A stretch of DNA of 64,000 nt from Trichuris trichiura. Lineage: Eukaryota > Nematoda > Enoplea > Trichinellida > Trichuridae. The stretch lies in contig JBAJFE010000014.1 in NCBI GenBank assembly GCA_037903355.1, forward strand, positions 5,270,001 through 5,334,000, written 5' to 3'. Shown here in pieces: positions 12,392 through 24,709 of the stretch. The notes below the pieces were generated by a model that made no database searches, was not told the origin of the DNA, and saw nothing but the letters and a program-made list of their open reading frames with translations. Position 1 is the first letter of the stretch. Every line of letters begins with the position of its first letter. A program made the translations under genes and the position numbers.

Positions 12392-13375
12392 ATGAAAATC
12401 AGACCAGGGAATACCCATTAGTCTCGTGACCAGTTGTGTGCGTTATGCGTGACCATTACAAAGGTTCACAGCTTGCCTATGCCTTACCAACCTGGCCAGT
12501 GACGGAACTAGTAGCATTCCGAAAGCTAGAAATTTCTTTTGTCCGTACGAACCGGGCATTAAACCGTTTCTTCAATTTCAGTCTGTACCATGCTTTCTAA
12601 TTTGAATTCAGTTTCATAATTTAACTGTCTTTATTACGGATCTACTGTCCCATTGATAAATAGTCCAGTTTCATAATTTGAGGAACGGGAGCAGGCCGAT
12701 AAGCGTTTGAGCGAACATTTTTTAATGTCACGTTTACTTGACTAATCTACAGAGAACCTTGACGTTGCCATATGCTGTAGCATAAAGCAAAGGTACTCAC
12801 TCAAAAACGGTGTTTGTTCCAATGAAAAAAGAAACTGCGAAAACCGTGCATTCGTAAGCACGGTTATCAGCCTCTGAGTCTCAGATTACGGTCTTTTCAA
12901 ACAGTATTAGTTTCAAAGTAACTTCATTTACTTGATGAGGTAGCTTTGCTAAATAGTGATTCAAGGAAACCTCACCCAATTTTAACCATGGTTTAGAAAT
13001 AAGCCTTTTACAGTGTGAAATTAGGTCCCATACAGAAACAAGGCTTGATCAGTATATTCATTTCTGATTCGCCAACCACATGACCGTTGACACACTAACA
13101 CTATTATATCACTATTGACAGCAATTGTATAATGGTAGTTCCGCAAAATTTTGCATGGCTAAGCCAATGTTCGCGCAATGACGAAAATTTATCGTTTTTG
13201 AGCAAGAGAACTCATACAAATTGACAGAGGTCACAGAACTGAAGTGAAACTGTATGGGCAGCTTCGGCATGCTGTTCATACGGATGGCATCACAAACATT
13301 GTAAAACGTTTTTAACTAATCATATGGATGGCATCACAAACACGGTAAAACATTTTTAAAGGTGAAAGGGTAAAA
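12392..13375. other. Intergenic with a palindromic-family fragment
   Basis: 12626-12655 (TCTTTATTACGGATCTACTGTCCC) resembles the outer arm of palindromic element A (TTATTACGGATTGTCTCCCG), so it is probably a fragment of that family. 13261-13350 has two near copies of an ATGGATGGCATCACAAACA block. No gene is seen. Confidence 0.4.
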
Positions 13376-13836
13376 CTAACTGTTTTGCCCTCTAGTGCTA
13401 CAACGCAATTCAGTGCTGCACATGCACAGACGCCGAACTGTGGGCCATCGTGCGCTACAATCATGGTAATCAGGCTTGCCTCTCCATCCTAAACAGCGAC
13501 CGAAGTTTTCATCTCTGGGATCAACTACCACAGAAGGTTGGTCGAAAGACCACCAAGTCCGTTTGTCCATAGTGCAAGCAATACCAAGTTTCTAAGAAAT
13601 AATCGTCACCAACAAATGTTCGCTCATAAGCAAAGTCATACTTTCCGAAAGATCATCTCAACCTCCTCTTCACTTCGATTTTCCAGCTCCATCATATCGC
13701 AAGTACTATGACGAGACAGGCAAGCTTCACGACAGCTTTGGCCCTGATCCGCTAGTACCTCGAAGTGTATTTTCTCCGAGGATATAGCAGTCATCGTTAT
13801 TGTCAAGAATGCACTTATCGTTAGTACAAAATCCAT
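13376..13836 (-). CDS. Small secreted protein with an MGAT5-type C-terminal cysteine module
   Basis: Two exons, 13836-13642 and 13591-13376, with a 50-bp intron (AAA|GTATGA ... TTTCTTAG|AAA), encode 136 aa. The N-terminus MDFVLTISAFLTITMTAISS is a typical signal peptide. The rest follows the cysteine pattern at the extreme C-terminus of MGAT5 (alpha-1,6-mannosylglycoprotein 6-beta-N-acetylglucosaminyltransferase): DQGQSCREACLSRHSTC, then ACTM, FGRCLGW, HDCSARWP and RRLCMCS. The GT18 catalytic domain is absent, and no exon for it is visible upstream on this strand. It is thus a free-standing, probably secreted or lumenal, disulphide-rich protein. No role can be assigned; carbohydrate or protein binding would be a guess. 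The ATG used is the first one in frame after an upstream TTG. Confidence 0.75.
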
Positions 13837-14772
13837 ACCAGCCAACTAGATTCAACCAGCCACAACTGTGTTCAAATAGTCGGTACCACAGTCGACGCGG
13901 CGACAATGACCCCTTCAAAATTGCGGAGCATTGCTATCTTTGTCACCTACTGACACTTTCACTGCCGTAAAGTGGCATACAATTCGACTATCATTTTCGA
14001 AATTCCACAGGGGTCTTCATCAAACTTCCAGTGTGTCAGCAATAAACGCAAGCCAAACTTTGATCTGGAGTACACCAATGTCTAGATTTAAGTCTTTGGC
14101 AAACCGGCTGCGACGCGGTAAACGGGATCTTAAGGATAGCTTGTTAAGTTCTTTGGATGGGGAAAAGAACCATGGTCCCTCAGAACACTTATAACAAAAT
14201 GTACGTTTCTACAACGGAAACGGCAGTGTAGTCGTAATACACATATTTAAAATTTCTAAACTATACTATCATCATATTAAATTATATCTATAATTTAAGA
14301 CCGCTGAAGACGGGTCACGATTGACCCGAAAGCTCCGGAGGAATTAAAATCTTTAAACGGGACCTACATTCCGTATAAGAGTGTAACATGAAAATCCACA
14401 ATCCCGTACCGTGAAGTTACATTTACAAAATGCACATAGTCTCGTATAATAGCGGGTACACAAATTTTCAAAAACTTGTCCAGCACTTTCTCTAAAAATC
14501 TGCTCATCCAATTCGCTGATAGGGCATTCGAGTAGTTTCATTACACAAATCAACGACAACGGGTAAAGGCCGTGTCTACAGAACGCCTACTCTATGTTTA
14601 ATTAATTGACACTGAAAGCGAGCATTCAATGTTCCCATTCTTAGGAATTTGGTTAAAGAAACAGCGAAAGCATCAAAACATTTACCTGCCTTACAGAACG
14701 TTTTAAAGCAACAAAACAAGGTTAAGTAATTGAAGCCAAGAGAGAAATTTACTGAGAATAAGACAGGCATAA
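13837..14772. other. Spacer between ELP2 and the secreted-protein gene
   Basis: 937 bp. It holds palindromic-family element B (14299-14427) and short chance ORFs. A reverse-strand ATTAAA near 14600 could serve the ELP2 3' end. Confidence 0.5.
14299..14427 (+). repeat. Palindromic hairpin-core element B (single arm)
   Basis: Carries CCGCTGAAGACGGGTCACGA, then TTGACCCGAAAGCTCCGGAG, then ATTCCGTATAAG and the tail ATCCCGTACCGTGAAG. Only one arm is present, so this copy is a half element or has lost its partner arm. Confidence 0.75.
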
Positions 14773-17700
14773 TTAATCTGTTGCGCAAGATACATAACTC
14801 AACGTTAAATTGTAAATTTTCACGCAGCCATCATCTGAACAAGTTGCAAAACGAACTTTGACAGGACTTCCGGCAGCATTCTTTTCCAAACACGGACAAA
14901 ACTTCAATCGCTTAACCACTAAACCATGTGCCATGCTTCAAGAGTAAGCGCAGTAAAGAAAATCAAACGAGAAAAAGGAAACCTACCTTTTGCTTAGATT
15001 TGTCAGAAGCTGAAACTCAGCGGCGGGTGACCACAATAATAAACTGATTCCACCATTTTCGAAACCAACGGCAATTAAGGTCCTCAAAATGAAGCTAAGT
15101 TGCAATTGCTTTCCATGGATAGGAAGCGCATTAACTTTGCCACAACGTTTTGGAAGTGTTATTATACTTGTTCTGTTTCATAATTTATTAATATTTACAG
15201 TAACGACATTTAAATAAAATTTTCAAAATCTAATGAAGCTTTGGGGATCCATCTGATCCCATTCTCAGCGTCAAACTTAAGTTTGCAATCCTGACGGTTC
15301 AAGCAGCTTCGTTACGTTTTGACAATAATCAATGGCACTACCGTAAATAAATTAGGAAGTTTCAACAGGCTGTTATCGACAACTATGTTTTCGAAGGTAA
15401 CTTGTCCGTTTCCTAACTGAATCTGTTTCGTCCACCAATGTAATAGATGCAAGAGAAGTAATACCGTTCAAAAGGTTCATCACACAGTGACATCAAATGA
15501 CATGGAATTACGTCTATTGCAGTAACCGAATCCTCAAACAGCTTTGCGCTCGTCCTGAGAACGTCGACTTTTGGCTGTTCACCATTGCTTAATGTAAACT
15601 GCCAGGCTATAGCCTGAATATGCCATGTTAAAATGACACGAGCATTCAAGTGTTTTACCCTTTTATCACGTGAGGCAGTGAAAAAAAAATTTCCACAAGG
15701 TGCCCAAGCGCAATCCCAAATCACTCTTGTGTGCGAACATTTGGTGCAAGAATGAATTAAAACCATTGCGTAATCGAAATCTTAAAATTTAAAAAGCTAA
15801 ACAAGGCTGTAACGTAAGGTCAGCACACCTCCACTTTGTTTACGAAAAAGACACCATTTTCGGTCCCGAGAAACTGTAAGAAGTAATGAATCGTCCGGAG
15901 AAAAAGCAATACGAGTAACAGTCAGTCGATGGCCAGTGAGTTCACTTTTTGGGACGCCTTCATCAACAGACCAAAGAATCACTACCGCATGTTCTGGGCG
16001 AGAAGCCTAAGGACGCGATCATGAGTAGAAAAGAACAAAATCACTGTTAATACTTTGCACGCTGATGCCACTACGGTCCCTGCATGATTGGAGGCAACAG
16101 AGAATATTTCAAAACCGTGCCCATAGCTTTAATGATTTATCAAAACAAATGAAATACTTGAGAAAAGAAACTTACAGTTTCTGGATTTCTGGCCAAAGAG
16201 TCTTTTGGGCCAAATAGTCATTGTGAAGAGGTTCTGCAAATAACCCGTCAAATTTTAGCTGAAAGGATTCGATAGGATAACCTGTCTCAACGGGATACTC
16301 TAGTGTTATGTCATCCGCATTAGCACCTGCCGGTGTGCTGTTACCCGGCACTGCATCCTCATATACTGGTCTGTTAGTCAATCCCAATGTAGCCACAGTC
16401 GCTGATTTTGCATTATTATGAAACATCTAAACGGATAAAAGTAATGATGGCACGTCAGAAAACCAGAAAAGAGATATCCACGAAAGCATACTTTAATAAA
16501 AGTTACCTGCTCAATCATTTTAGAAGATACGTCCGTATGTATCAATACGTTTACAGCGAAAGTTCTGGGAGCCATGAAAACGCGTAAAACTTTCTCAGCC
16601 GCACCACAGGCAAACATCTCGCTATAAATTTCAAGAATTTTGATAAAGAAATTGGAAGTTTCAAAACACGCATTATCCAGAATTTTGCACTAATAATCGT
16701 TCATATGATTTTTTGCTAGCATGTCAAATAAAAGTATCAATTAAGAGCTACATCAAGGAATTGACATACCTTGTCAGAAAGCACAAACATTGAATTTCAT
16801 AACCATGAACTTGTGGTCTCGCGATTTCACAAAATATTTTCTGGAAAATATCTAAGTTATATTTCCCATATCTACCTTCGAAACATTGCGAACCTTTGAA
16901 CCGGATACTTTCCACTCAGCAAAAAGTCTGCTAGTCCTATCGGCACTACATGACAGCAAGTACATGCCGTGAGGATCCCAGGCAAGGTCATTAACTGCAG
17001 AAAAGTGACCAGTGGGCATGAAGTTTGGTCTCCAGCAGTCCTTAAATGTGAATATATTAGAAAGCAGGGTTATTTGTGCAGATAGAAGCAATGTTGGACA
17101 GAGAGTTGTCTTTCTAAAGCAGTCTGAGGAACCGTTGATACTGTCGTGTAATCTTTGCAATGGCGGAATTCAATGTCTAACCCGACAGACGGTGAAACTC
17201 GATTATGATTATATAATTCGTTGACGAATAACACATCAAAACAGATGCCATCTCAGACCTGTAATTCACACTAACACTGAGGACCCCGACTTCAGTGCTA
17301 TTTCGTTCTAAGCGTTCCATCGTAAGTCGAGACGGCTAATCAACGCATTTAATGCCGAACTGGACCGCAGAGGTGACGGTTTCCCTATTAATCTCCGCGG
17401 GTCACATACTGATTCAATGCCGTCATTCATATACGCTTAATTTTAGGCTTACGTTAACGTGAAGTTAAACTGCAGATACTGAACAGATTTCAGCATAGGC
17501 ATTGCGAATTTCCATGGTGGTAGATCATCGCGGGTAAATGCATGCGACAAACTGTAACGAATCCATACTGAAGATTAGAACTGACTGAACGTCAGAGGTC
17601 CGTACAGCCTGTAGCGAACTTAAATTTGGCGGAAAAGATTTCACGAGGCGAGAAGAGGACAGACAGTGGCTAACTGACTGAGCCTTTCTGAATAAACTGG

Positions 17701-20700
17701 ATTAAAGACTCTTCAAGTTTTTCGTTCTGAAATCACTTCACAACAATGCACTTTTGCTTCATTACCATTTTTTCACCAATTCGCGGCGAAAAATTGACAA
17801 CCCTTTTTTTCCTGCAAATGTCAGATATTGTTGACGTTCCGACACCACATTATTCAGCCATAGACTGAACTGATTCACCTATATGGGACATTTCTGTTGC
17901 CCCTGATTTCTCCTTCAACGAAAGAACAGCACGTAAAGCAAGAGACGTCCTTTCATATCGCCGGTTTATAGATGCTCTTTGCGTTTTACAGTGACCTTAC
18001 TCAATGTAGCAATTAAGCCGCCATGCTCGGCAAAACCCCTCAGCCTTTGGGTTTCTCTTTTGATGGTCTGCCAAGGCCACTGCGTTAGGGAGTGTCAGCT
18101 GGTGGTGATCCGTCTTTTCCGTGAATTGTCCATGTTCTCTTGCGTTGGTTGTATTCCGTTGAATTCGCTCAGCGGGTTTTGCAGCGATTAATTCTGAGTG
18201 GTAGTTGAAGTTGCGAAGTAATGTTCCCCGTTTTCCCCATGCAAGAGGGATCAAAGTTTTTGATGTATAAATACTAATCTCTCTTCGTACAGCTGTAAAG
18301 AACCAGCCTTAAAAATAGGCGACCATTGCAAATACAGCCAACTTTTTCACACGCGTACGCAATGCCCATAACTTGTCATCGGTACAGTTGCCCGGCAACG
18401 GCAATTTTTCAATCACATTTACAGCTTCATTACATAACAGGTGCAGCTCGCTTCTCTCTCAGCTCTGATCTACATTCATTTCTCTATGCAAACTGTAGTT
18501 GTTATTACGCATAACCCAGGTAGTTCGTTTGGAAGCATGAGAGTTAGTTTTGGCTAGCAGCTGGTGAGAACGGTTAGTTTACCCTGCTTCTATAGTGAAC
18601 AATTCGCCGTTCATTCTGTCGATATTCGGCCCGTAATAGGTCCCAACTTGTTTGGACTTCAGGACCGGTTCGATTCGGGAAGATATATGTACTCTAAGGC
18701 CACCTTTACTTACTACTGCAACATTCGTTCTTTTCTTAGGCCAGCGAAGCATCTTGAGATAGTCCTCTGCGCTGTAACGACATGCAATCTTTTCTGCTTC
18801 TGCTGAAGAGAAACCGATGAAGGAAAGAACAATTGCTCGTGAGAAAACTCGAGTTCGTTTTTCTGTAATAAAAACTGTGCAGCATAAAGGGTGCAAACCA
18901 CTAAGGTACATCGGATGTGAATTGCAGCAGAGGAATACATTCATCTTCTATGTTGCAGAGCGAAGAAGTGCAACAAGATATTCAGAAACTACTAAATGTC
19001 CCTCCAACGTAGAACTGGGCTAGGCGCTACCATCCGAATTTATTGGCTACAGGGGTACAGCTGAAAATGCACAGGAACGTGACGCTTAGCTGACAGTGAT
19101 TTAGCCGAAGCTAAAAAGAATAATAATAAGTGGTAACAAAGAATGTAGCAACGCGGTCACACTTTCAGTAGCTACCAGCGTAAATGTTATTAAAAATTAT
19201 TGACGGAATACAAAAATCTGCGGTTAGTAATTATGAAAACGCGTTGAAGACACACGGACTCTGATACCCATTCAATCAGAACCAATGATATTTTTGTTTT
19301 CGCAGATCACGAGAGGGAAAATATTAGTGCCATTCTTACCTTTTCAAATGTCCAACAGTAAAGGCAACCTTGATACCCATGAGCCAGTACACTAGAACCG
19401 CTCGGGCTGAACATGGCACCATAGAATCCGACTTCAGTGTCGTCAAGTTGTCCAATAACACCCTGAACACAAAGTGAATATTAGTAAACTACAAATCAAC
19501 ATTCTTATATATGCAATGATGGCTAGACCAACCTGGTCTTCCCACTTGTCTGATTCTTCGTTGTACTGCCAAAACATAATGGTCTTATCCATCGAAGAGG
19601 AAAGCAATTGATATTTATCTACAGGACAAAACTAAAGTTCAGATATTACGTGATCACTAAATACTTTTTGGATTCCAAAATATGCTCGTAACAGCGTCCG
19701 TGTGACCGGATATTATGGTTTCGAGAAAAATGAAACAAGCACCTTCCTCTGAAAATGTATGTTGTGACAAAAAAAACTTTTCTATTCACTAAAAGCTATA
19801 CAAAGATCGATAAAAATGCAAGGTCACCTGTTTCGTAAATAGGTAACTGTTTGGTAATGATTTTGCATTTCTCTTGGAACGAGTGACTCTTCTGTTGAAT
19901 TTTCCATATCCTGATTGTATGGTCTCTTGAACCACCCGCCAAATAAAACGATGATTCTGCAAAAATTATTTTAAAAGTTACTATAGAAATAGAAGCACAA
20001 AGTAAATAGGCAGATACGCGTGGAGGAAAACCGCACGCTGCATAGCCAATCCTGACAAATTTCCGCAAGGATAACCGTTTTGCACGTCTAGGAACGGTTG
20101 AATGTGAAAACCAATTACTTCAACGCTTCTCGAACGTTCAATACATCACTGAGGTGAGGGATGAAATGAATCCTGCAAACATAATCAGTATGTCCGCTAG
20201 CTGCCAGTATTCCTTCAAAAAATAAAGATTATGACAACCTGTCAGATTCACACTGCTACTTACCAGAATCCAAAGCGCATATGTCACAACACAGAGGAGG
20301 ATTATTGTCGTACTCGATATAGTGAGTCGGGGAGAAATCTGTGACAAGATCTTTAAGTAACACTCGAAATTTTGACAAATTTAAAACCTTTCCAAAACTG
20401 TAGCCCACTTCTGCTAGTGCAACCAACAACAAATGAGCTTTTCAAACCTTGAATCCACACACCGGCAATGGCGGAAATGTATCTTTCTGTCTGCGGCAGC
20501 TTGGTCAATATTTGGAGTTGTCCGTTCTTAGCTAACCAGACGATAACCTCTCCGTCGAGAGCACTGCTCAAGAGATAATCAGTGGCTAGCAATAAACAAC
20601 AATGGTTGCAGAGTTCAAAGAAATTTAAGCAATAATGCAGAGCAAAAGCAGTTCATGCTGTCTGCTGTTTCATTGTTTCACGGATCTTTTGCATGAAAGT

Positions 20701-20974
20701 ATGAATACCTTCTGAGTCATAAACCATCCACCTAAGGCAAGCGACATCACCCGCATGAAAGGCATGTGAACTCAATATTTGAGCTGGATTATTACCCGAC
20801 TAAACTTTAAAAAAATATCAGCCAAAAATAATTCTAGATGGCAATTACCTGCGGCTGAAGAAGGTAAATGTTACGTGATAAACAGAATGCAATGTACTTG
20901 CGTCCCCAATCTACACGGAACGGTCCTGCTGAACAGCCTGCAGAAACATAAACGCAATCCACTGAACAATGCAT
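14773..20974 (-). CDS. ELP2: Elongator complex protein 2 (WD40 scaffold)
   Basis: Subunit of the Elongator complex, which modifies wobble uridines of tRNAs; ELP2 is a double WD40 propeller. Nineteen exons fit: 20974-20849, 20799-20709, 20585-20388, 20350-20264, 20212-20150, 19956-19828, 19748-19665, 19618-19533, 19462-19340, 17040-16876, 16840-16770, 16621-16507, 16426-16176, 16126-16054, 16006-15829, 15780-15659, 15613-15465, 15082-14987 and 14935-14773. They sum to 2370 nt (789 aa, near the usual 800). All phases match. Telling strings are SSSMDKTIMFW, SGHTDAVTSIFWNP, GHFSAVNDLAWDP, GAAEKVLRVF, KTLWPEIQKLYGHGFEIF, SPDDSLLLTVSRDR and FATCSDDGCVKIY at the C-terminus. Introns are mostly 35-80 bp, except intron 9 (2299 bp, filled with repeats). 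The start MHCSVDCV lies 18 nt after an AG acceptor. The exon 4-5 boundary is the least certain part. Confidence 0.92.
17552..17700 (+). repeat. LTR-like dispersed repeat
   Basis: Begins TGTAACGAATCCATACTGAA and contains CTGAACGTCAGAGGTCC. The reverse complement of 39940-40012 starts TGTAACGGACCCATGCCGAG and contains the same ACTGAACGTCAGAGGTCCxTxxAGCCTG block. The TGTAACG start and an AATAAA downstream suggest LTR fragments of one retrotransposon, but no matching 3' end or target duplication was found. Confidence 0.45.
18046..18440 (-). repeat. Dispersed repeat, copy 2 (in ELP2 intron 9)
   Basis: Reverse-complement copy of 11465-11860, containing GATGTATAAATACTAATCTC and CAACTTTTTCACACGCGTAC. 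It helps explain why ELP2 intron 9 is about 40 times longer than the others. Confidence 0.7.
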
Positions 20975-21110
20975 CGAAAAGAAATTTGTTTCCTAGAAAA
21001 TAAATCAGCGTCAGTGGCGTTCACAAAATAGAGCCAAAAAGATCTGTCTTGTTCTAATCAGTAAGGCATTTGTGGATTTTTCTGCTGCTCCTAGCGGGGC
21101 AGCGAGCAGA
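20975..21110 (-). promoter_or_regulatory. ELP2 5' leader with a possible trans-splice acceptor
   Basis: On the minus strand GATTTATTTTCTAG is followed by 18 nt and then the ELP2 ATG. No upstream coding exon is needed, so this AG (exon base 20992) may be a spliced-leader acceptor, as is common in nematodes, or the end of a 5' UTR intron. The GA microsatellite starts about 140 bp upstream of the ATG. Confidence 0.4.
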
Positions 21111-21233
<123 letters not shown>

Positions 21234-21959
21234 ATACAATATCATACGCTGAAAACTTGCGAAGAAAGTTGTCAATATCATCACTATGAACGAATGGAAA
21301 CGAAGGGGCCGTCTACATTTTTCCTTTGCCTCGATCGGCGATGCTGCAGTCTAATGACGCAGCGAAAATGAAATTAGCGTGTTATTGAGTATTTGTTACG
21401 GTTGAAAACGTAGCAAAGTAGACTCTGAAAGTTTTGAGCCGAATTTTGTGTGATCCAAAATAAACGATTTCGTTGCTCATATTTTAAAGTTTGGATACTG
21501 AAGAAGCCGTGAAAAACTGCTTCGTTTCCAAGGAGAAGCCTTAGTTACGATTTCGTACTTCGTTTTTCCTGGGATATCAATGTGTTATGTCGTTCCTTAC
21601 CACGGTGCTAGATAAACAGCAAAGGGTGAATCACCCAGTCAGCCACGCGACTACCAGGGTAAGCTGCTTTTCTCCACACCAGACTAGTTTGCCAGCGTTC
21701 TTCAGCACACTGTTTTCAGGTTTAATGGTGGCTCGAAAATCGTCGCTTAACAAAGGCTGGTAGATTATGCAGCAAACGCTTTTTCGTTTTATTAAATAAC
21801 AGCATACAAAACTTGTGCTGTGTCCCGAAGGAACGCTACGCATTGCCAACCCTCTAGCACTTCCATAGCCGCAAGGCTATCTCCAGCGTTGGTTGCGAAC
21901 AAAGCGGTAGGTTACGAGAAGGCTGCACAGAGTGGAAGTCGAACATTCGCCGATATGAA

Positions 21960-22345
21960 AATATCAGACATTTATTAGAGTTGGCTTGCCAGACGCATAT
22001 TCATGAACTGAGTTGGATGAGGGATCTAAAGCATTCTTGGCGATCAATACGTCGTATGGACTCGTACCAATGTTTCCCATATGCAGTGCACAGTGCTCCT
22101 TCTATCTTTCAACAGTTTATAGACCAGCAGATGTCCGGTGTTCCCGGATATGTCGCATATTTAGATGATATCATTGGCGGGAGCGAATATGGTGAAGCAT
22201 CTGTATAATTTGGATACTCTTTTGAGTCGTTTGGAGGAAAATGATTTGCCATGTAGAATAGACTGCAAATTCGTCCCGCGAGAGGTTGAATACCTTGGTG
22301 TTGTGCTCAATACAAACAGCTTGCGTTCATCCGAGAGAAGAGTTA
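21960..22345 (+). pseudogene. Ty3/gypsy reverse transcriptase fragment
   Basis: The plus strand reads HSAPSIFQQFIDQQM, then VPGYVAYLDDII (the YxDD catalytic box of reverse transcriptase). After a frameshift near 22190 it continues NLDTLLSRLEEN, CKFVPREVEYLGVVLN. This is the palm/thumb order of Ty3/gypsy pol. Protease, RNase H and integrase are not seen around it, so it is an isolated relic. Confidence 0.8.
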
Positions 22346-24264
22346 GAATAACCAGAAGAACTAATGCAATGATAAGCTACCCAGCAAATGTCAAGGTTAA
22401 CAAAAACCGACTTATTTTTACAGGACCTAACATGTATTCATACTAAGTCACATCGTGTACGCGTTCGTTATTATCCGTAGCCACCTATAGAACATCTTTC
22501 GCGGATACGGAGGTTTAACCGTACTTCAGTGAAAGATGCACAGATAGCTTCTCCCAGCGACGGTTTATACTACAGTTAGAAGCCGCATGGGCATAGAACA
22601 AGAAAACTATTCAAAGCAGTTTCTGCAGAAATATGCTATGAAGAAAGGTAAATGACCGAAGTCGTTTCAACAGGTCAGCTCAGAGAACTTCACTGGAAGG
22701 CAGCAGTTTAAGTCAGTGCCTCTCGGCAAAACTCACAAGTTATGCTTTGCTAGCGTTTAACAGATTTGGCAAATAACACCAATGCACATCAATCTGCCTT
22801 AGAAGATGACGAAGGTTCAATACGCAGAAATAAACAATTACGTAATCAACGGCGATAGGAATAAAAGTGAGCATGCTATCGAAACAAGTATCGCTAAAAG
22901 CACTTGACAACAGTGCGTACGATCCCACAAAAATCACCCGATTAGCAATACTACTAGGTAATCTAACTGCGAAAATACATTGTTCTGAACATACAGCAAG
23001 AGATACTACGCGTGCAACTATCGAAGGCTACCCATTGATACTAACGATAGCTTCTTGCTCGAATAAAACCGTACTGAATGGCTTCAAAAGCTTTTAAAAT
23101 GATGCAAACGTACAACAACTGCGAAAATCGTTCCAACTTAAACATGGATTAACAAGCATATTACCCTGCCACGCGAACCTAAGTCATTTTACCAAGCTTT
23201 CAAAGTACAAAACAATCATAGTACAAAACAATTTCACGAATATCTTTTTCCTCATGAATTATGGCACTACTTACCTTTCAAAAAGCAACTAATGTTACCG
23301 GGTCAGAAGAAAACCCCGAAATCGCAACTTAAGAAACAACCCACTTACCATAAGCAAGTTTGCAGGTTCTGTACTTTTCCGAAATATCATCAGCGTACGG
23401 CTGCATTGTTCTCCCCACACACGCGCGAGCGCGCGCTGACCCACACATGCATTTCACTCATCAGTTAGTTCGTTTTAATCGAGACCTATGTCTGAATTAT
23501 GCATATCGCGAATGTTCTGCTTTCGTCTGCCTCAACTCCTAACGCATAATGTTTCATCGGCTATGTTTAAAAAGCTTCTTTTCAGCGCCAGTTTTGTTTT
23601 CATGCCGTCACATTTTTGGTTGATTCTTTTCCTGCGGTACTGGAATTTTATCAGCCTTGGCGACCGGAAGTTGGGTGACGTAAGCGGTTATGAAATGAAC
23701 TGAGTTTAAGAAAACAATGAAGGGGATTAGTGCAGTAACACGCCAATAGAAAGGATATGAGCTGCACGGCTTTTGTTAAGACGGAACGGGGTCAGCGAAT
23801 ATTTCACGTCCAATCCTTTGCGCATACCATTACCGGTTCAGTCGCGCTACACTTTCGGCTGCATTGCGTTTGATGTGATAATACTGACTTGCAGTTGTCA
23901 CAGTTGCGTAAAGACCCGCGCTACGTTCCCACGGCGTACCTTTCCACTGATCTGAGGCTGATAGTATCGACGAATCTACCTTTCTTCGTTCGCGCGTTTT
24001 CGCATGGGTCCAGGGGCGAGCGCTTCTATCGGAGTGCAGTCATTCGCTTTGATGAGTCGGAGATTCTGCTGGGCGGATGTTGTAGCGACCTACAATCAGA
24101 AACCTTTTCCTTTTTTCCTTTGCGAACTAATTAGATGCACGTGACTACGATCATAGAAGAAGAGATAGTGCGTTTCCCCGTGGGAAAAGATAACGACCAT
24201 ATGTGGACCGTATGTCGTGGCCCACGTTTATAAATGCATTTTTAAGCGAAATTAAACACTTTAA
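22346..24264. other. 1.9 kb, nothing recognised
   Basis: Low-complexity AT-rich DNA with short ORFs. 23410-23440 carries GCGCGAGCGCGCGC, a small alternating purine-pyrimidine tract. I see no gene. Confidence 0.4.
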
Positions 24265-24625
24265 TAATGCAAACACTTTATTACGGAATAATTCCCGTTT
24301 ATTGCGTGTTGGCTCCGGAGCTTTCGGGTCAGCCGAGACCCGTCTTCAGCGGTTGCGAATTATGGATACAAATTGTCCGCATGACTTGAGTCTTCTGTCG
24401 TTTCTATGGTTTAAAGCGGGTGTTTTAAGTGATTTAAACCATAGAAACGACAGAAGACTCAAGTCATGCGGACAATTTATATCCATAATTCACAACCGCT
24501 GAAGACGGGTCTCGGCGGACCCGAAAGCTCCGGAGCCAACACGCAATAAACGGGAATTATTCCGTAAAAAAGTGTTTGCATTATGAAAACATACGGTCCC
24601 GTACGAAAAACCACATTTTCAAATT
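24265..24625. repeat. Palindromic hairpin-core element C
   Basis: Almost perfect inverted repeat 24265-24583 with arms of about 150 bp and a spacer of about 16 bp near 24418-24433. The arms share TTTAAACCATAGAAACGACA and the core CCGCTGAAGACGGGTCTCGG with GACCCGAAAGCTCCGGAGCC. The asymmetric tail TCCCGTACGAAAAACCACAT follows. The near identity of the arms points to a recent insertion or to gene conversion. Confidence 0.9.
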
Positions 24626-24709
24626 AAACACTTGTGTCAAAAGCAGTTGTGCTGATCGAATAGCGAGCGTACCCACTACACTGGTAACCCATGAGTGATA
24701 TCTGTTTCT

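Noticed and set aside
13636..13845. Upstream TTG as start of the secreted protein
   Set aside because: The ATG three codons later (13836) is the first true start and leaves a clean signal peptide.
15413..15766. Single 117-codon ORF in the ELP2 region
   Set aside because: It reads through one 45-bp in-frame intron and past a donor. The correct exons are 15780-15659 and 15613-15465.
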